A stretch of DNA of 64,000 nucleotides from Numida meleagris (lineage: Eukaryota; Chordata; Aves; Galliformes; Numididae). A program made the translations under genes and the position numbers. A model generated the notes under the pieces. The model was not told the DNA's origin. It saw only the letters and a program-made list of their open reading frames with translations, and made no database searches. The stretch is taken from positions 104,952,990-105,016,989 of the forward strand of contig NC_034409.1 of the NCBI RefSeq assembly GCF_002078875.1. The letters are read 5' to 3'. Below, piece by piece: positions 14,901 through 29,900 of this stretch. How positions within the stretch are numbered: position 1 is the first letter of the stretch; each line of letters begins with the position of its first letter.

Positions 14901-17900
14901 GCAACCTCAGCCCAGAATGCCAGCAACTTAGGAGGCCAGCAGAAGGAAAAGTCAGTTATTAGCACAAGAGGGCAAGGTTTTGGCAGATATTTCTGACTAA
15001 TGAGGCACAAAAAAAAATGCTCTTCTGATGTTGGCTATGTTTTTACTTCCTGTAATAATGGCTTAAGTTGAGATCTGAAGCAGACGACAGTTTCGTAATG
15101 CAACCATAAACCCATGTTAAAATCATGTTTGTACTTTGTTGATACAGAAAAATGTTAAAAATAAATATACTGAATTGCACCAAAAAAAATCTACTGTATA
15201 CATATTGTCGATGCAGAATGTGATATATATAATATCTTTATTGCTTTCATACTCCAGTATGTACATATTGCCTTTTATTGAAGTTTTGTAAGACATTTAA
15301 TGGATACTAAATTTAATATCACATCCTTCTACTAGAAGGTATTATTTTATCTTTATCTCTATTTAGGGAAAGAATGACTAAAGAAAAGAAATAACTTCCA
15401 GATAGCTCAGATGGGGAAAGAAAAAGATAATATCTTAGTGATTACAGCCTAGACAGAGGAACCGAAAGATGACCAAGAACAGGCCTGCTGTAAACTCTCA
15501 CAAAGATGGGAGAAGGAGCACTCTTCCCTCCCAGCAGCACCGGCAATTAAACTGTAGCAAACATCTTCCACTTGTTCACCAGGACTCGGGAAAGCTGTAA
15601 ACAGCAGATCTGTGTTTGTGTGCCAAAGCCAGTCTGTCTCTCTCACTCTCTCCCCAATCAGACAATTAGGCTATGATATTTCATTAGACTGTCAGATGTC
15701 ATTAATACTTAATAAATGTCACTAAACTACATGTCAACACTTGGCGTCTTGAATAGCTGCTCTTTCACATTTAAGTAAGTTTGAGTTTGATGATAGATTT
15801 TGTAATAGCAGAAACAAAAAGAATAAACAGAACCGCAAAGCGCAAAGGGTATTTAGAATACAAACATTCAAAATCTGATTTGAAATATATAAAGAACTCA
15901 ATTGAATCAATTTTCAGAAACTACATGTAAAACATTTCTCCTAATACTAACTGCTTATAATTCACTACAAAGTTCAGTCCTCGTTCAAGAGAACAGATAA
16001 AAATGGAACAAGCTGGAGAGTTTCCGTCCACCACCACATAGGCTGATTTTAATCCATCTCCACATTACTTATAACATTTTCATTTGTTTAGCATTTTTAA
16101 ATAGGAAAGGATATTTTACAATGGGGTCGATAATCTAGGCCAAATCAGGGGAGAATCTGTGCAACTTAGTCTCTCCAGTAGGCAAGAGGGCCATTCATTT
16201 TGCAGTTCCATGGTTAGTTCATAATATAAAATTTTAGAGAGGAGAGAAATCCCCAGTTCCCCACTTCCTCCTTCCCCCATCCCCAAATAACTTCATAAAG
16301 ATTTTATTGTAGTGCCAAGGTGCCTTCTCATTTCATGTTCTCATGAACTTCTGTAGTTACTTGAATGATATTGCAGTGCATTATCAGGATCCTACTTAAC
16401 TAGGAAATGTGTTTCAGTTTATTAGTAATCTTTCTATATTTCCTAAATCCAGATACTGTGTAAAACATGAGTCCGTCATGCAAAATTTGGAAGGGCATTT
16501 AGAAAGATGGTAGGGATTGGTAACTTTGCAATTCACAACCAACTGGATTTTTAGGAGTTTCTAGTTACTGGGGTAGTTAGTTTACTTCGCTATATACTTT
16601 GAAGAGGTGCAGAAGAAGCTCATCACAGCTAAACCAAACAAAATAAGAACCCTCCTCTTTTCCACTCTTCACTGCATTTCTAAAAGCAATTATTACTTTG
16701 TAAAAGGAATACAGTTACACAGTATATCACCTCAGCAGCATGAGGAGTAGAAGCCCTCAGGTACCCGAGCGTGGAACACCTAGTCCAAGACAGAGGAAGA
16801 CTGAACAAAATGCTTTGAGTTGTGCAAGATTTGTAAGGAACACTTTTTTTAATCACAGTTGTATTGCTTTGAACAAGAACTCTTTTTGATTTTGACCCAA
16901 TTCTTAGTCTACATGTTTGACAACTGCTCATAAAACTGTGCCTACATTTGAATCTAAATCAAAATTTAGTCTTAAAGATCGCTACACGTAGACAGAACAT
17001 TAATTTGCTCAATGTGCAGCAGTAAATACTAAGAACAGGCTGCAGGTCTAGGTCAGAAGTCACCAACTAACGAAAAACATATCAGATGTTACCTTCCGTA
17101 TAGAAAAGGACACTACTGTTAAAGCTAGAAATAAGATAATAAGGAATCAACATTTCAAGTTTTCTACATCAGCATTTCTGGTTTTTAACACAGTGATACT
17201 CCTAGGTGTTAAGCTGCGAGAAGGCATATACTACCATTCATGGACACAAAACAAATAATGAAACAAGACAATCACAACATTTCTATAGTGCTAGAAGTAT
17301 ACAAAGTATACAAAAAAAGTAATTAAAATTTACAAAGAAATTATGGAACAATTTATTAGAGATACAAAAAAAAGAGAGAATCCATGTTATCCTCAGGAGA
17401 AAACATTTATCTCATTTTCTCAGTTTTGATACCAAAGTACTACCCTTTGTGGTCCTACACTAAGTAACAGCTTTCATAGCTGCAAGAGAATACTGGCTAT
17501 AAAAGGCTGGTTGCACTACCCTCAACAAAACTGAAACAGCAGGGAAACTAGGAGGACAGCAGCACAACACTGTAAGGTGCACCCTGGCTTTTGCTTTTCT
17601 TGCTCAGCTGCAACAGAACAGTCTGGAAGCAATCTCCTCAGCAGCTGCTCTCATCAACAAACTGTTTATTGTAAGAAAGTGGCTGGGTCAAAGGGTAAAC
17701 GTTATCCAGAACTGAATGTGTATCTTAAAACAGGAAAAACAACAACAAAAACAAAAAGGTATGGATGGCTTCAGCAAAACCTGAAGCCATCCATATACAT
17801 GAGAAAAGCACGTGACATGTGAAAGGAAATGCCATTCCATTCTGAAAAGGCTAAAAGCCTACTTAATCTAAAATTCCTTAATTTGATGAAGCAGTATTTT

Positions 17901-20900
17901 ATCATGTTGAACTAGCTTACTCTGGCTTGTGCTGATTATGAGACCTGTTGAAGGCTTCCAATAAAAACTGAAGTTACTTAAAACTCAGTTTGTGTTCTAA
18001 AGTTAAAATATTTTCAAATATTTTTATTAAAACTTTCATTAACATTTCTTAACATGGAATGATAACTTAGCTCAGTATCCATATGCAACAGCAACAATAA
18101 GACTAGTATTCTAGTATATTACAAATGCAACATCAACATTTTATGTGCCTAACTTGGAAATAATAATTAAAAAAAAATATTTAGGCTCAGTATCAGTTTT
18201 ACCAAAAAAAATCTAAATTTTATGATACAGGTAGCAAAGAAAGATGACATACTGAACTCCTTAAGTACTAAATCCTTTGCCTAACACTTGCCAAATCAGT
18301 TTCAAATCTTATTAGAAAACTTTTGAATGCAATAGCACATATTTGGATGTTAAAATCTCCTATAGAATTCACAATTCTGTCCAAAATCACTAGAGAATTG
18401 AACTTAACCATGTTTTAAGCCAGCAAAATTGTAATAGCATGCTATCATTGTACTACATTTAAACACACACACGCACCAAAAAAAAGAGAAACAAAGAATG
18501 TAGGCATCAAAAGACCCTCAAATCTTTCATAACTTGCTAACATCCATAATTAAGTTTTAAAGATCATTTTCTTAAGATACAAGAAATTACAGTGCAAATC
18601 TCATTTAGTAGTACTTAGCTGTTTAATCTCAGAAATTAAACTGCGTATGACCATGTATGCAATGTGAACTGCTTTCAGAATATAATATAGTAATTGGGGG
18701 TCATTTGCTGCAACATTCCATAAAGCTGACTTTGAGGGTAGAGGATCAATAAGAACAAGGTCTACCTTTGACATAACATCACTACATAACACTTCACAAA
18801 AACAAGTACCGCAATGAAAGGTCTGATAAATCAGAGGACTAGTAGGTGTTGATTTATCTTACCAGAAAAAAGGCATGATAAATTATGTTTTGCCCATTTA
18901 ATTCTTTGTGACACCTACTTCATAACAGAACTGTTTTGGATTTTTTATTTTTTTTTTTAAGAACAGTGTGTAGTATGTTGAGTGTAAGTACAACCAGGCT
19001 AAAAATAAGTACAGAGAAACCATGCAGAAGTGAAAAGACACTCCATTTTGGCACTAAAATCTGAGCATTATGCATAATAGCCTAAAGTCGTATTTTGTTC
19101 TGTTTTTAAAATAGGATCAAAGTCACATTTAGGAGAATAAATTACAGTATAACCCTAAATGTTACATGCATTTATTTTAAATTGCTCTCAAAAGTATTCT
19201 GTATAGACTAGAAAAAATACAGAAGAATTTTGTTCTCAGCTAATAGGGCAATAAATTAGATGCAATATATTCAGCTGGTAAAACTGGCTCTGTTAAACAG
19301 CTATCACATAATAGTATTTTTATTTGGTACCAGAACTTTTTTTTTTCTAACTGAGGATGCAATTGTTTGCTGAAAATCTTGGAATCAGTAGTAGAATGAG
19401 TTAAGTAAATAAAACTTAAGAAAATATTTTTTCTTAGCACTGATAATACACCATTCCTAGTTTAAGGTTTTCCATTGGGTTTTCTCTGCCTTTTAGCAGA
19501 TTTATGTATGTAAAATGTGAGTGAAGCTAGTGTTCATGAATATGAAATGGTGGCTTAGGAGCCAAAGATTCTCTTCTGAGCACTGCAAATATGCATTAGA
19601 CCTGAATGACAAACTTTCTGCTGCATCTAGGTTTTGCCTCTCCTTAAAAGTAAATCCTAATTCTGTAAAACTGCGGGAGGGGGCTGAGTGAGAGAAACGT
19701 TTATTAAGCATTGGGGTGAGACCAAAACACATTTTCACATGTACCACAACTCAAAGAGATTGCAATACAGTTACATCTCTGAAGTTGTAGAGCTAATGTT
19801 CAATTCGTATTATACATTTTACAACTCTTTCTAGAACTTATTTGGGTTGGCATAACAGTTTATAAATAAACAAATGAATAAAATAGGATAAAAGAAGCAT
19901 CCTAGAAAAATAGATTTTCTTGGGAATTATATGCTATAATGGCATGAATATGCAAGGTATGTTATTTATAGTAAACATATTCTAAAGAGAGAAAAACAGC
20001 ATTAAAATAACAAGTACTGAATTTCATTGCAACTACAATATCCTTCCTAATCCAAAAAAAAACATTAGCATGACAGCATGGGATTATTTAAAACAATAAT
20101 AACAACAGTAATAATAGTAATAAACCAATGTTCTTTATTTAGTGAAGTCTAGCAAAAAGAAGGTACACTTCATGCTTTACAAATACATCACATATAGCAG
20201 TAAAAAAATTAGGTGAGTGAAGAAAGTCTCAATAACACTCAACTTATTAATTAATACATTCTTCTTACAAAACGCAGAAGAAAATACAGTATTCATGCAT
20301 ATGTACTACAATGCTTAGCTGTAAAAGTGGTTAACACCAACTGCTTTTACATGCAGATTTGTTGGTTTGTGTTTTGTTTTTTGATGTTTTTAAACATCCA
20401 GCAATTCTTCTTTCCCTATCACAGCCCTATTTCATGTCTAATGCTCATGGTCTTCTGCTAGGATCGAAACCTTGTTCAGAAGAAAAGAAGTAACTTTTTT
20501 TTCCCCTCAGAGGAAAAACAACAAAGTAGTAACCAAGCACACAGCCCACCTTCTTGTAACTATAAGGTTTGTGATACTCAGGTACCATCTGGAACTAGCT
20601 TTGGAATCAAGCCCACTAGACAGCAGCCATCTGAAAGCATTCCTGCAAATATTAGAGGTAAATTGGAAAGAAAAGGAAAAAAACAACAAAATGCAATTTG
20701 TCACTTAAAGGTGTACTTATATCACACTAAGCACTCACAGGGATAAGGATGAACATTTATGACGACAAATCCTTTAGCCACTCCAGGACTGAGCTCACTT
20801 TAATCAAGTCATGCACACAACTAGCTCTGCTCCAACTGACCAAACTGACATACAGAAGTTACCATATTGTAGACAATGCAGTGCAAATCAGAACTCATGA

Positions 20901-23900
20901 CTGAAATACGGGGTCTTTTTTAACTCATGACTTGGGAAACACGGCACTCAAAGAAGCAAACAACAGACTCAAGAAAGAGGCAGTGTAAGAGAAATGATCA
21001 ACAGAAACAAATACAAGCATTTAGGACCATTTACGACAATGGCATATTATTTACTCTGAAGGACTTTTGATTCCCTTGACTTGTCTCTGAGGATAACCAT
21101 CTGTTTCTGTGCTTATGAATATTTATATTCTATCACTGTTAAAACAGTTGAGAGAAGACACAATCTGTCAAATAAAACTTTGTGAAGTAAAATTCATAAA
21201 CAGAAATTACAACATTCCATGTAGAATACATCTTAAGGAGACCACTGTTAACACAACGTAATCACAATGCACAGAAACAGGCTCTTGCCTTAGGACTCCA
21301 CTGAATAGCACACCTGAAAAAGAATTCATTTTCCAGACTTTCCCTGTTAAATCGCGGTATTAAACCAGGTAAGGAAATGCCATCAAAGGAGGGTGGGGGA
21401 ACAGGGGAGTGGAGACAATAAACAAAAAACAACCTTCTGGTCAAATTTGGTAAACTTATTTAAGTAGTAAATGCTTGCTGTGTATGGGCTATAATACACC
21501 CTATTGGAAAGGTTAGTGACTGCAGTGCAGTAGTGAGGTTAAACATTCTGACAATGTGTGAAAGCTTTTACATGGAGTAACAATACAGGTTAATGTGATT
21601 TTTCATTCTGGCTGAGCAGCCTGTGAATGAAAGACGATTCCAGCAGCCAAGCTACATGGCTGTATCGAGCCTTCCAGACATGCTGCCTGACCATGAAAAG
21701 CGGTAAAGCTGAAATTCAGAGCTCTGTAATAGTACTAAAAAGAAAAAAGAGTCGTAGAGAAACGAAGACAAAAAACTATGACGTCCTACCCGGACTATAC
21801 TTCTAAAATCAAGAACCTTGACAGAATGAAGTAAAAGCTTTAAAACACTACAAAATAGCCCTGCGCATATCTACTCCAAAGATGAACTTCTAACTGACTA
21901 AATATGAACCTGTGTTGAAGACTCCTGATTAAGATTCCCAAATCAGATGGTTAACAAATCAGATTAAAGTAAAAAGTTTCAGGAATGACCTGGAATAATA
22001 AAATGAAAAATAAATAAATAAACTTTCAGAACAGTTCCATGAAAGCTAATGAACTCAAGCTACAGAGAAAGTCTGTACGCTCAGTCTGTGACATCTAATG
22101 ATTAATTTATCCTTGGTTAAATAGAGACAATTTGGGTCTCTGTTCCTTGAACCAAACAGACAGTGAAACAAGAGACTGAGTAAAGTGATTATTGTTTAAT
22201 AGTTTAAAGTCTGATGTGTACTTTCAGTTTGTCTAGCTAATGTTATTGCTCAAATCAGGAATGTGACAGTCACTGCGAAAGTAACACCCTACCAGTAAAT
22301 TAAAATATGCTCCAAAGGCAGTGAGACTTCTCTGAGTACATGGAGACATTTTTTTGTATGGAGCAATAAGGATAGCAATAATTATTGTAAGGTTTATTGC
22401 AGCTCACAAGTGTCTAACTTGTTACAGCTGGACTGCTAAATGGTGAGGAGAGCATCATTAGCCAGAATGGATCATATAAGAGAGAAAAAGCTAGAAAATA
22501 TTTAGAGAAAATTGAAGTCCACTCCCAACTCCAAAAGGAAATGCTTGCAACAGAGATAACAAAAGCATATCCTTACTGTTGCTAGCTATTTCATCCATAC
22601 CATTTGATGGAAATACCGAACTAAATATTGTTGCTTCCCAGATGCCACATATGGCTAACACAGATAGAAGGAAAATCTTCCCATAATTACAAAAGCTGAT
22701 GAACTTCTCCTTCAAATGCAAAAATAACTAATGACTTTGAAGAAAGGGGCAGCTTTCGTATTATTTGAGCTGCTGCTGCTCAAATAATACAAATGCAAGG
22801 ACAAAGCAGTAGTCAGATCCTCTTTAAACCCATACATTTTCTCCAACAGTGGGCAGCATCAGACACACGAGAAAAGAATACGGAGAGCAAAAGGTAATAA
22901 CATTCTCTTCTACCAATCCACATAATAAGGAATTTTTGAGTCAAAGAGGTTGCGCATCTCAAGTCCAATGATTTATTCTCACATGAAAGACAAAGCATCT
23001 TTCATCACCAGCTCAGAGTATTTCTGATATCAAATATACTCCTTTAAAACAAGTATTCTAAAGACAAAGCTTAAAATGTTTTCAGATATTCCTATCAAAA
23101 CCCAGCTAACTCAAGCAAGCAGCATGAATATTTACACTAACTTGCAGCACATACTGCTTATGTTAACTTTGGGAAATTGCCCCTCTCAATATTAAGTGAA
23201 AAAAAAATAAGTATTTGCTTTAAGCTACTGTAATAGAATATATTAGCGATGAAAAAGCAAATAATAAATCAACATCTAAAATGCAGTAAAAAAAAAATAA
23301 CGGAAAACTAATTAGATAACTTCCCCCTCTGCAGCTGCTGTTCCTGTCAGGTAGGCTATGGTGTATGACCTAATTGTAATACTAACACTTCAGTTTTGGA
23401 AAGAAAAAAATATCTATCTTCCAGATCAGAAAAAAAGCATGGATAATTGCTTATTTCATGTAATGAGTCATAATGTCAAAACATGCCGTATGTAATTTTT
23501 TGTTTAAATCTTGAAGATTATGAACCTAAAACCAACTGTTTTTCCTTCTGAAACAAAAGAATTTCAGAAGTATCGTTTTTTGGTTGATTTTGACTACATA
23601 AAAAAGCTGAGACATAATCCCACAAAATAGTTTCCTCTACGTCTTAAAATTAAGAGGATCTTACAATGTTTTCCAATTACTAAAAGCTGGTTTTGTACAT
23701 TAGGAGGAGAGCATCTAAGTACAGTTATTTAAAATGGAAGAGATGGCAGTATGTTTTCTCTGACCAAATAATGTTCTTCCTTTCAAATAATTTTTATGAT
23801 TAGCTTAACCTATCTTTTTCCACTGAAAACATTGCCTACTTTATCCACTGAAAGGTAACTAACAAAGAAATTGGTTTTTTTTAGATATCACATCTATTTT

Positions 23901-26900
23901 TTTAGATGTGACATCTAAAAAAATATCATGACAAAGCAGGAAAAAGGAAACATACGCATACTACTCAGTAATATACTCGATATCCCAATATCTAACTTCA
24001 CACTTTGGTTCTTTGCAAATAAAAATCACCTTATCTTTATCTAGCCTCTCTGAAACAGTTAGAACATGATATTCACTTTATAGAAACTCATTTACCGAAA
24101 GGAATAAAAATCTAGATATTTTGTCTGGCTAATGTTTTGAGATCTGCAGGTCTCAGAGATTTTGTGTACCCATTTCTGAAGTCTTAAGATATAAAGTGAT
24201 TTGTTGTTCTGCCTTCAAATCTTAATTCTTGCCAAGTAAAAAACTGTAAAAATTATCACCTTAAATTGCAGTAGAGATTCTTATCCTTGTTAAAACAAGT
24301 GGGAGCAAACTGTACTAGCTTCTTAATATTGATCCTGCTAAGGCAGGGCTTTGAATTACACATGTAGCCAATTTTTACAAATTGAGAAGGTATTTTACAA
24401 TATTTTCTCAACTATTATTCAAAATATTCCTGAAGCAAGTTCAATACAATTTGCCATGCAACGGGTAAGCAACACACATTAGAAAAGGAAAACGATTCTC
24501 TAAAAAGCTGTAAAAATCAACTGTTGACCTGTACCTTACATCCATGAAATGATCAGCCCAGAAGTAGCACAGATTTGATAACCAGTATTTTTTAGACATG
24601 CATTATAACCAGCAGCTGTAGGGAATGCTAGAATATGCAGCAATAAAAGTTGTTTTCTATGTGGTTAAGACTTGCCCCTTACCTCTGCCTCTTCAGCTGT
24701 TGCCCCATTCCCCTCCTCCCACGCAGTATTTGTTTTCTCTTTCATCCAATATCAAAGAAGACCAACTAGCTCTTCCTCTTGAGGTTTTTCTCTCTCAAAA
24801 AAGTTCTTATCCTCATCAGTCAAGAAGCACGCTCCAATTTAAACACTAGATGAAAAACTCCCATCTCCACTTTCCTCAGGCCAGTGCCATTTTCATAATC
24901 TCTACTATATCATCCATCATTTATAAAGGGTTAAAGAAAGAGGACTTAATTTCTGAAACCTGAAGTTGCCAGTATGGCTACTACAATAAGATGTAATCAT
25001 ATACAGACTTAGCACCACACTTAGGTACAGAACTTCAGCAGCACCGTTGATTCTTTGGTATATAGGGATATGCTGGCACAGATTAAAAAAACATGCTCTG
25101 CTCTGTATAACCTAACTGTAAGAATACAGGTTTGCTTGATAGATTTGACCACGCAGCATCTTTAAAGGGAATAATTTTATGGGCAAAAGTAAAATAAATT
25201 ACTGAGAGAATAAAATTTATTCTCTTTCTTTTTAACGTGACTTAATTTCTTCAAATTATTGTGAAACCTTGCTTCATTACTTGTGTAAATCCTCTGTAAT
25301 TAATGTCACCACTACAACTGTCAAGTAATTGAGTAAAATGATTTACAAATTTGGAATATGTTTCACTTGTGAAGACTAAAACCCAAATGAAATAATCTTT
25401 TATAGGAAAGCTGTAGTAGAAAGAAAAACAAATGTCTGATTTAAGCTAGCAGCTGTTCTTTAATCAGTTCTTCACTACAAGAACTCCATAAAGTCAGCCA
25501 GATAGTCACATGCCAAATTCCATTCCCACTGCACCTGGAATTTCAGGATTTCCTCAACATGGCAGAAACCTCAAATCATTTCTTAAAATGAACTGTCACA
25601 AAATAAATGCATTTGTAAGTCAATCTCTTCTTATCAACTACTGACACAAGTCACACTTGAAATATTTTTTGCATTCTTCATATTCTCCAGAGGAAACATT
25701 TGTACAGCAAACTCTGAGAATAATGGAATATCTTCTAAATCAATGACAATGTTAAATAAACTCCCATCTTAATTTTCCAGAGTAAAATCAGCTCAATAAA
25801 CTTAACTAAAAAGCTTTTTGTTCTGGATGATTCCTTTTCTCATGACAAAAAACTTCTTCATAAAGTATCAACAACATTACTGAGTAGCTGAATTGTCAAA
25901 GAACTGCTAACAATTAAGGAAATATATTCAGAAGATCTCAGTGAGATAAATACACTGTTTAAATAGCAGATAAAGTTTGCAGTTTGTCTTTTTTGAAGAA
26001 CAGTATAATGATTGACTTGTATTTCCTCTTGCTTATTCAACTTTTACCTCTAATTGAAATACACAATCTTGTATCATCTAGTGATATTTTGTTTTAAAGT
26101 AAATATACAAAAGAAGCCCTAATTAAATTGTTAGATAACCATTATGATGATTTCCCATTGTGGAAACGTATCGTCATTTCTGAGCAACGGTAATGTGATA
26201 GCATCTCACAGGACTCCAGCTGATGCCAAGCCTGTTCTCATTTTCCCAGTCTCACTTACATAAATTAGCTACAGGCCCCACCAACAGTCAGAGAATCTCA
26301 AGTTTTTTAAGTTTGGAAATACTCCACTTTTGTCAGATCTTTACCAGTGAGGTCATAGCAAACGAATCAATGCCAAATTGCCACGGATCTCCAGAGCGTT
26401 TGTCACAAGTTATGGATTCTTGCTATCTAAAATCACCCATCTGCTCAAAGGCAGATGAACTCTGACTACGAAAGGTTTAATGATTACAACTTAGAGAGCG
26501 CTGAAACAGAATCCAAAATGAGCCATTTTAATTGAAGCCTTCGCATTAAGTTAGAATGTGTGCCTGTACTAGACACACAGCCGACACGAGTATGGATTAA
26601 TTTGTCACTGTGGATTTCAGCATTTTTTTGTTTAGATTCTTACTAGCTCGAAGATTAACTGAAACCAAGAAAATTCAGCCTCACACACTGGCTAGCACCA
26701 CTCTACACTGAATGACCTGCATTCAAGAAAGAGTATTCAATCCAAATGCTATTGTCTATAATTTCAGGGGTGAGAAGTTAACAGAAAAGATGAACACCAA
26801 GCTCAGAAATGTTTTAAATATATATCACATTATTATAGTTTCAGAATGGCTTATATCTTCTACTCTATTCAGTACAAAAAGTTCATGTCTACTGAAGAAA

Positions 26901-29900
26901 ACGGTTCAAAGTATCCTGCATATTGATTTGAACTAAGCAAGCCCTGAAACAGGATAGAATAAACTTCAAAAAGTTGCACTTCGGTTAGATGCCAGCCCAC
27001 GACAATTTCATATCAGAGCTGGTTCTACAATAAGATTAAATGCTCCCCAGTACAAAAGCACTAAATCTTAGTTCTCACAGCAGCGTAAAGACCCTTTCTA
27101 TGGATATTACTATAAGCTAGGTATTTTCTTTCATTTCTCCAAGCTTCTTGTGTTTTCTAAGTGATTGTCAAAAACATTTATCAACTCAATACACAGTCAA
27201 AACTTGTTTACAAACTGTAATGCAACTCAAGTATGCTATTCACTACTACATGCCTACAAACGTGACTCACCATTGTTTAACATAAACAGCATATTTGCTG
27301 CTATCACATGAGAAAAAAAAACCACGTTCTTAACTAAAGAAGTGTAAAATAAAGGAAACGTTCACCACATTTCTTTTTACCCCCACCACCAATACATGTT
27401 AAGTATTCCCTGGAGTGTAATAGCAGAAAAGTGAAGGATAACTTTAGGAAGCAACCACATGGAATTACTTGGTTCCACTTGCAGAGTCTCCCTCATCTTT
27501 CATCAGGATTTCTTAATTGCAAATATTTTACCGTATTTTGACACTACATATCATTGATCTTGTGACATTTACAACACAGTTTTAAAATTGAGGAAATACT
27601 ATATAGGCCAGTTGCTGCAAATACACACAGAAATTTTAATGCAAATCCATATACAACACAGTATGCATAAAATCTTTTCCATCCCTTCCATATTTTTGTC
27701 TTTTCAATGTGATCTCTAAATTCAGCTAATAAGTGACCCCTAGCGGTAAGGTACCTTTCCTCATTCAAAGAGCTGCATAAAAAGCCTCCACTGCTTCCAG
27801 CTTTTTAGCGGAATAGGGATTCTTGTTCATTTTAATGCAATGCCAACACTATTATAGTTGATCAATATTGAAGTCTCACAATGCTAGACAGTCTATTCCC
27901 TGGTGAATTCACTGAAAATACCTGCTGTACACCAGTCTTTCTTCAATCAAGAGATCCAAACAGAAGTATGAAGAAACACGCAAGTGTGAACAAGTAATTA
28001 GGAAATATTTTAGCCTTCTGATAATTACAGAGCCAGTAGAAGCAAACTTAGCTGTCAGTAAGAGCCTCTACTAAAGAGTTAGCATCTACAAAAAGCAATT
28101 TCTGTTAGATACTTAAATATTTTTCCCAAAAATTACCAAAAATCCATTTATAGTTTATTAGGTTTTTTGCACTATACGACAGGTTAAATATGCAGCCTCT
28201 GAACAGAGAGCCAGGAAAGCCTCGTTTCTTGTAACTGTGTCAAACAGTTTAAGCACTACACCCTTCATCACCTTTTTCTCCACACCCCCTCATACAGTTG
28301 CTATTATTATTTCAAATACCTCTCTTGCCTTGTCCCTCTTTCTCAACAGGGTCAGCAAGATACATCAAATATAAAAGTTTATTTTTCAGAACAAAATAAA
28401 AATTTTCAAAGTGAGATTTTAATTGATGACCTTTGTTGATCAAAGTAAACTATTTTTATCTGAAAAGAGCCAAGAATTTGTAATGTTGAATTCCCATTTG
28501 TAAATGTTGAATTCCCTTCAACATCTGGAGACAGAGGATTGCTCCTGTTTCTAGGCAATGAGAAAAGGTTCCAGGCAGCAGCAGAGATCTGAAAATTCAG
28601 AAACAATTTCCCTTCCTTGGCTCCTCCCTTATTTGTGGGGGACCATGAAGTAATAGGAAAGGAAGGAGGAAGTTCAACATAGCACTGATGTTCTTTCTGT
28701 GCTGCTTCCCTTAAGTTTGTCATGCTCCCATCATCTCTTTCAGCTACAAGGATGAGCACAGGCATCAGCAAATCTTCCAGTCATTGCTGTGTCCCATAAA
28801 ATGACCTACTGTAGTTATACTTAGAGCTGGTATCACTCTACCTCATCTACCATATCCCCAAGTTCCCTTATCTCACCTTCCCCATGACAACCCCTTCCTT
28901 CCTCTACTGCAACAGTCAGTCCCTCACAAGTTACTACCTCATTAATACAGCCAGGACTGCCAGCTGGGAGGAGACAAGAATAAGGTGTGTGTTTTGGTCA
29001 CAGAGTTATATTTAGGCAGAACTGGCAGACCTGTAAGAGGAAACTATGCAAATACAGGTACATAGAATAACAGAAAACAGAAGAGAATGGAGAAAGATGC
29101 ACAATACTTACTCCACATCCATCTACCTTCTTCAAAAGCAACTTGGACACGGTCCTGGGCAACATGCTCTAAGCTGCCCTGCTTAAGCAGAGGGTTGGAC
29201 CAGGTGACCTACAACAGGTCCCTTTGAACCTCAGCCATTCTGTAAAACAGGAATCTGCAGAAGCTTACTACCTCAGTCAGGGCAGAGATAGCTTTCAGAT
29301 GAATGGTTTTCTATATTCCTCTGTCCAACAGAGCTCTGAAGTACCAAAGCACATGACAGTCCATTTGTATCCTCATCACCTTAACTGCTGCTGAACTACT
29401 GACAAATAGCTGTCCCCTCTTAGAGTGTCATTTTGTTCGGAACGATACAAAATCAACACAAAGTAGGGCATTTGACAGGTGCACCTTCACTTGCACTGTT
29501 ACATCTACGTTACAGGTCTGTTTTTTTCCTGAATCAGCTTCACTGATAAAAGATATTTACCTTCTAGCCAAAAGACAAACTCAAAGCTTTCACATACAAA
29601 GACTTCTGGCAATAATGCAGAGGTCAATTGAAATGATAGTTATAATACATAAACAAAAGTAAAAAATTTTGGACAGAAACTATTCACCAGGGATCAAAAG
29701 ATTGCTCACAACAGCATGCATTTCATTCACTGTTTTTCTCAGCTCTCAAGTTACTCCTGAGCTAAAGCAAGGAGCAAATTGCCTTTCTGGAAAAAAAAAA
29801 TACTTCCAAAGGGCTCCTGTTTTTTGTCCCATTGGTTAAAAGACAAGAAAAATGCTTATACTTTGTGGATGATAGGAAAGAATAAGCAAGTCTCCTATTT

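Noticed and set aside
17760..17795. Perfect hairpin as a possible microRNA precursor
   Set aside because: A 15-bp stem with a 6-nt loop is too short for Drosha/Dicer processing.
28406..28771. 121-codon open frame on the minus strand in HLCS intron 5
   Set aside because: No known family features. It spans a local 20-bp tandem duplication and lies in ordinary intronic sequence. Probably a chance frame.
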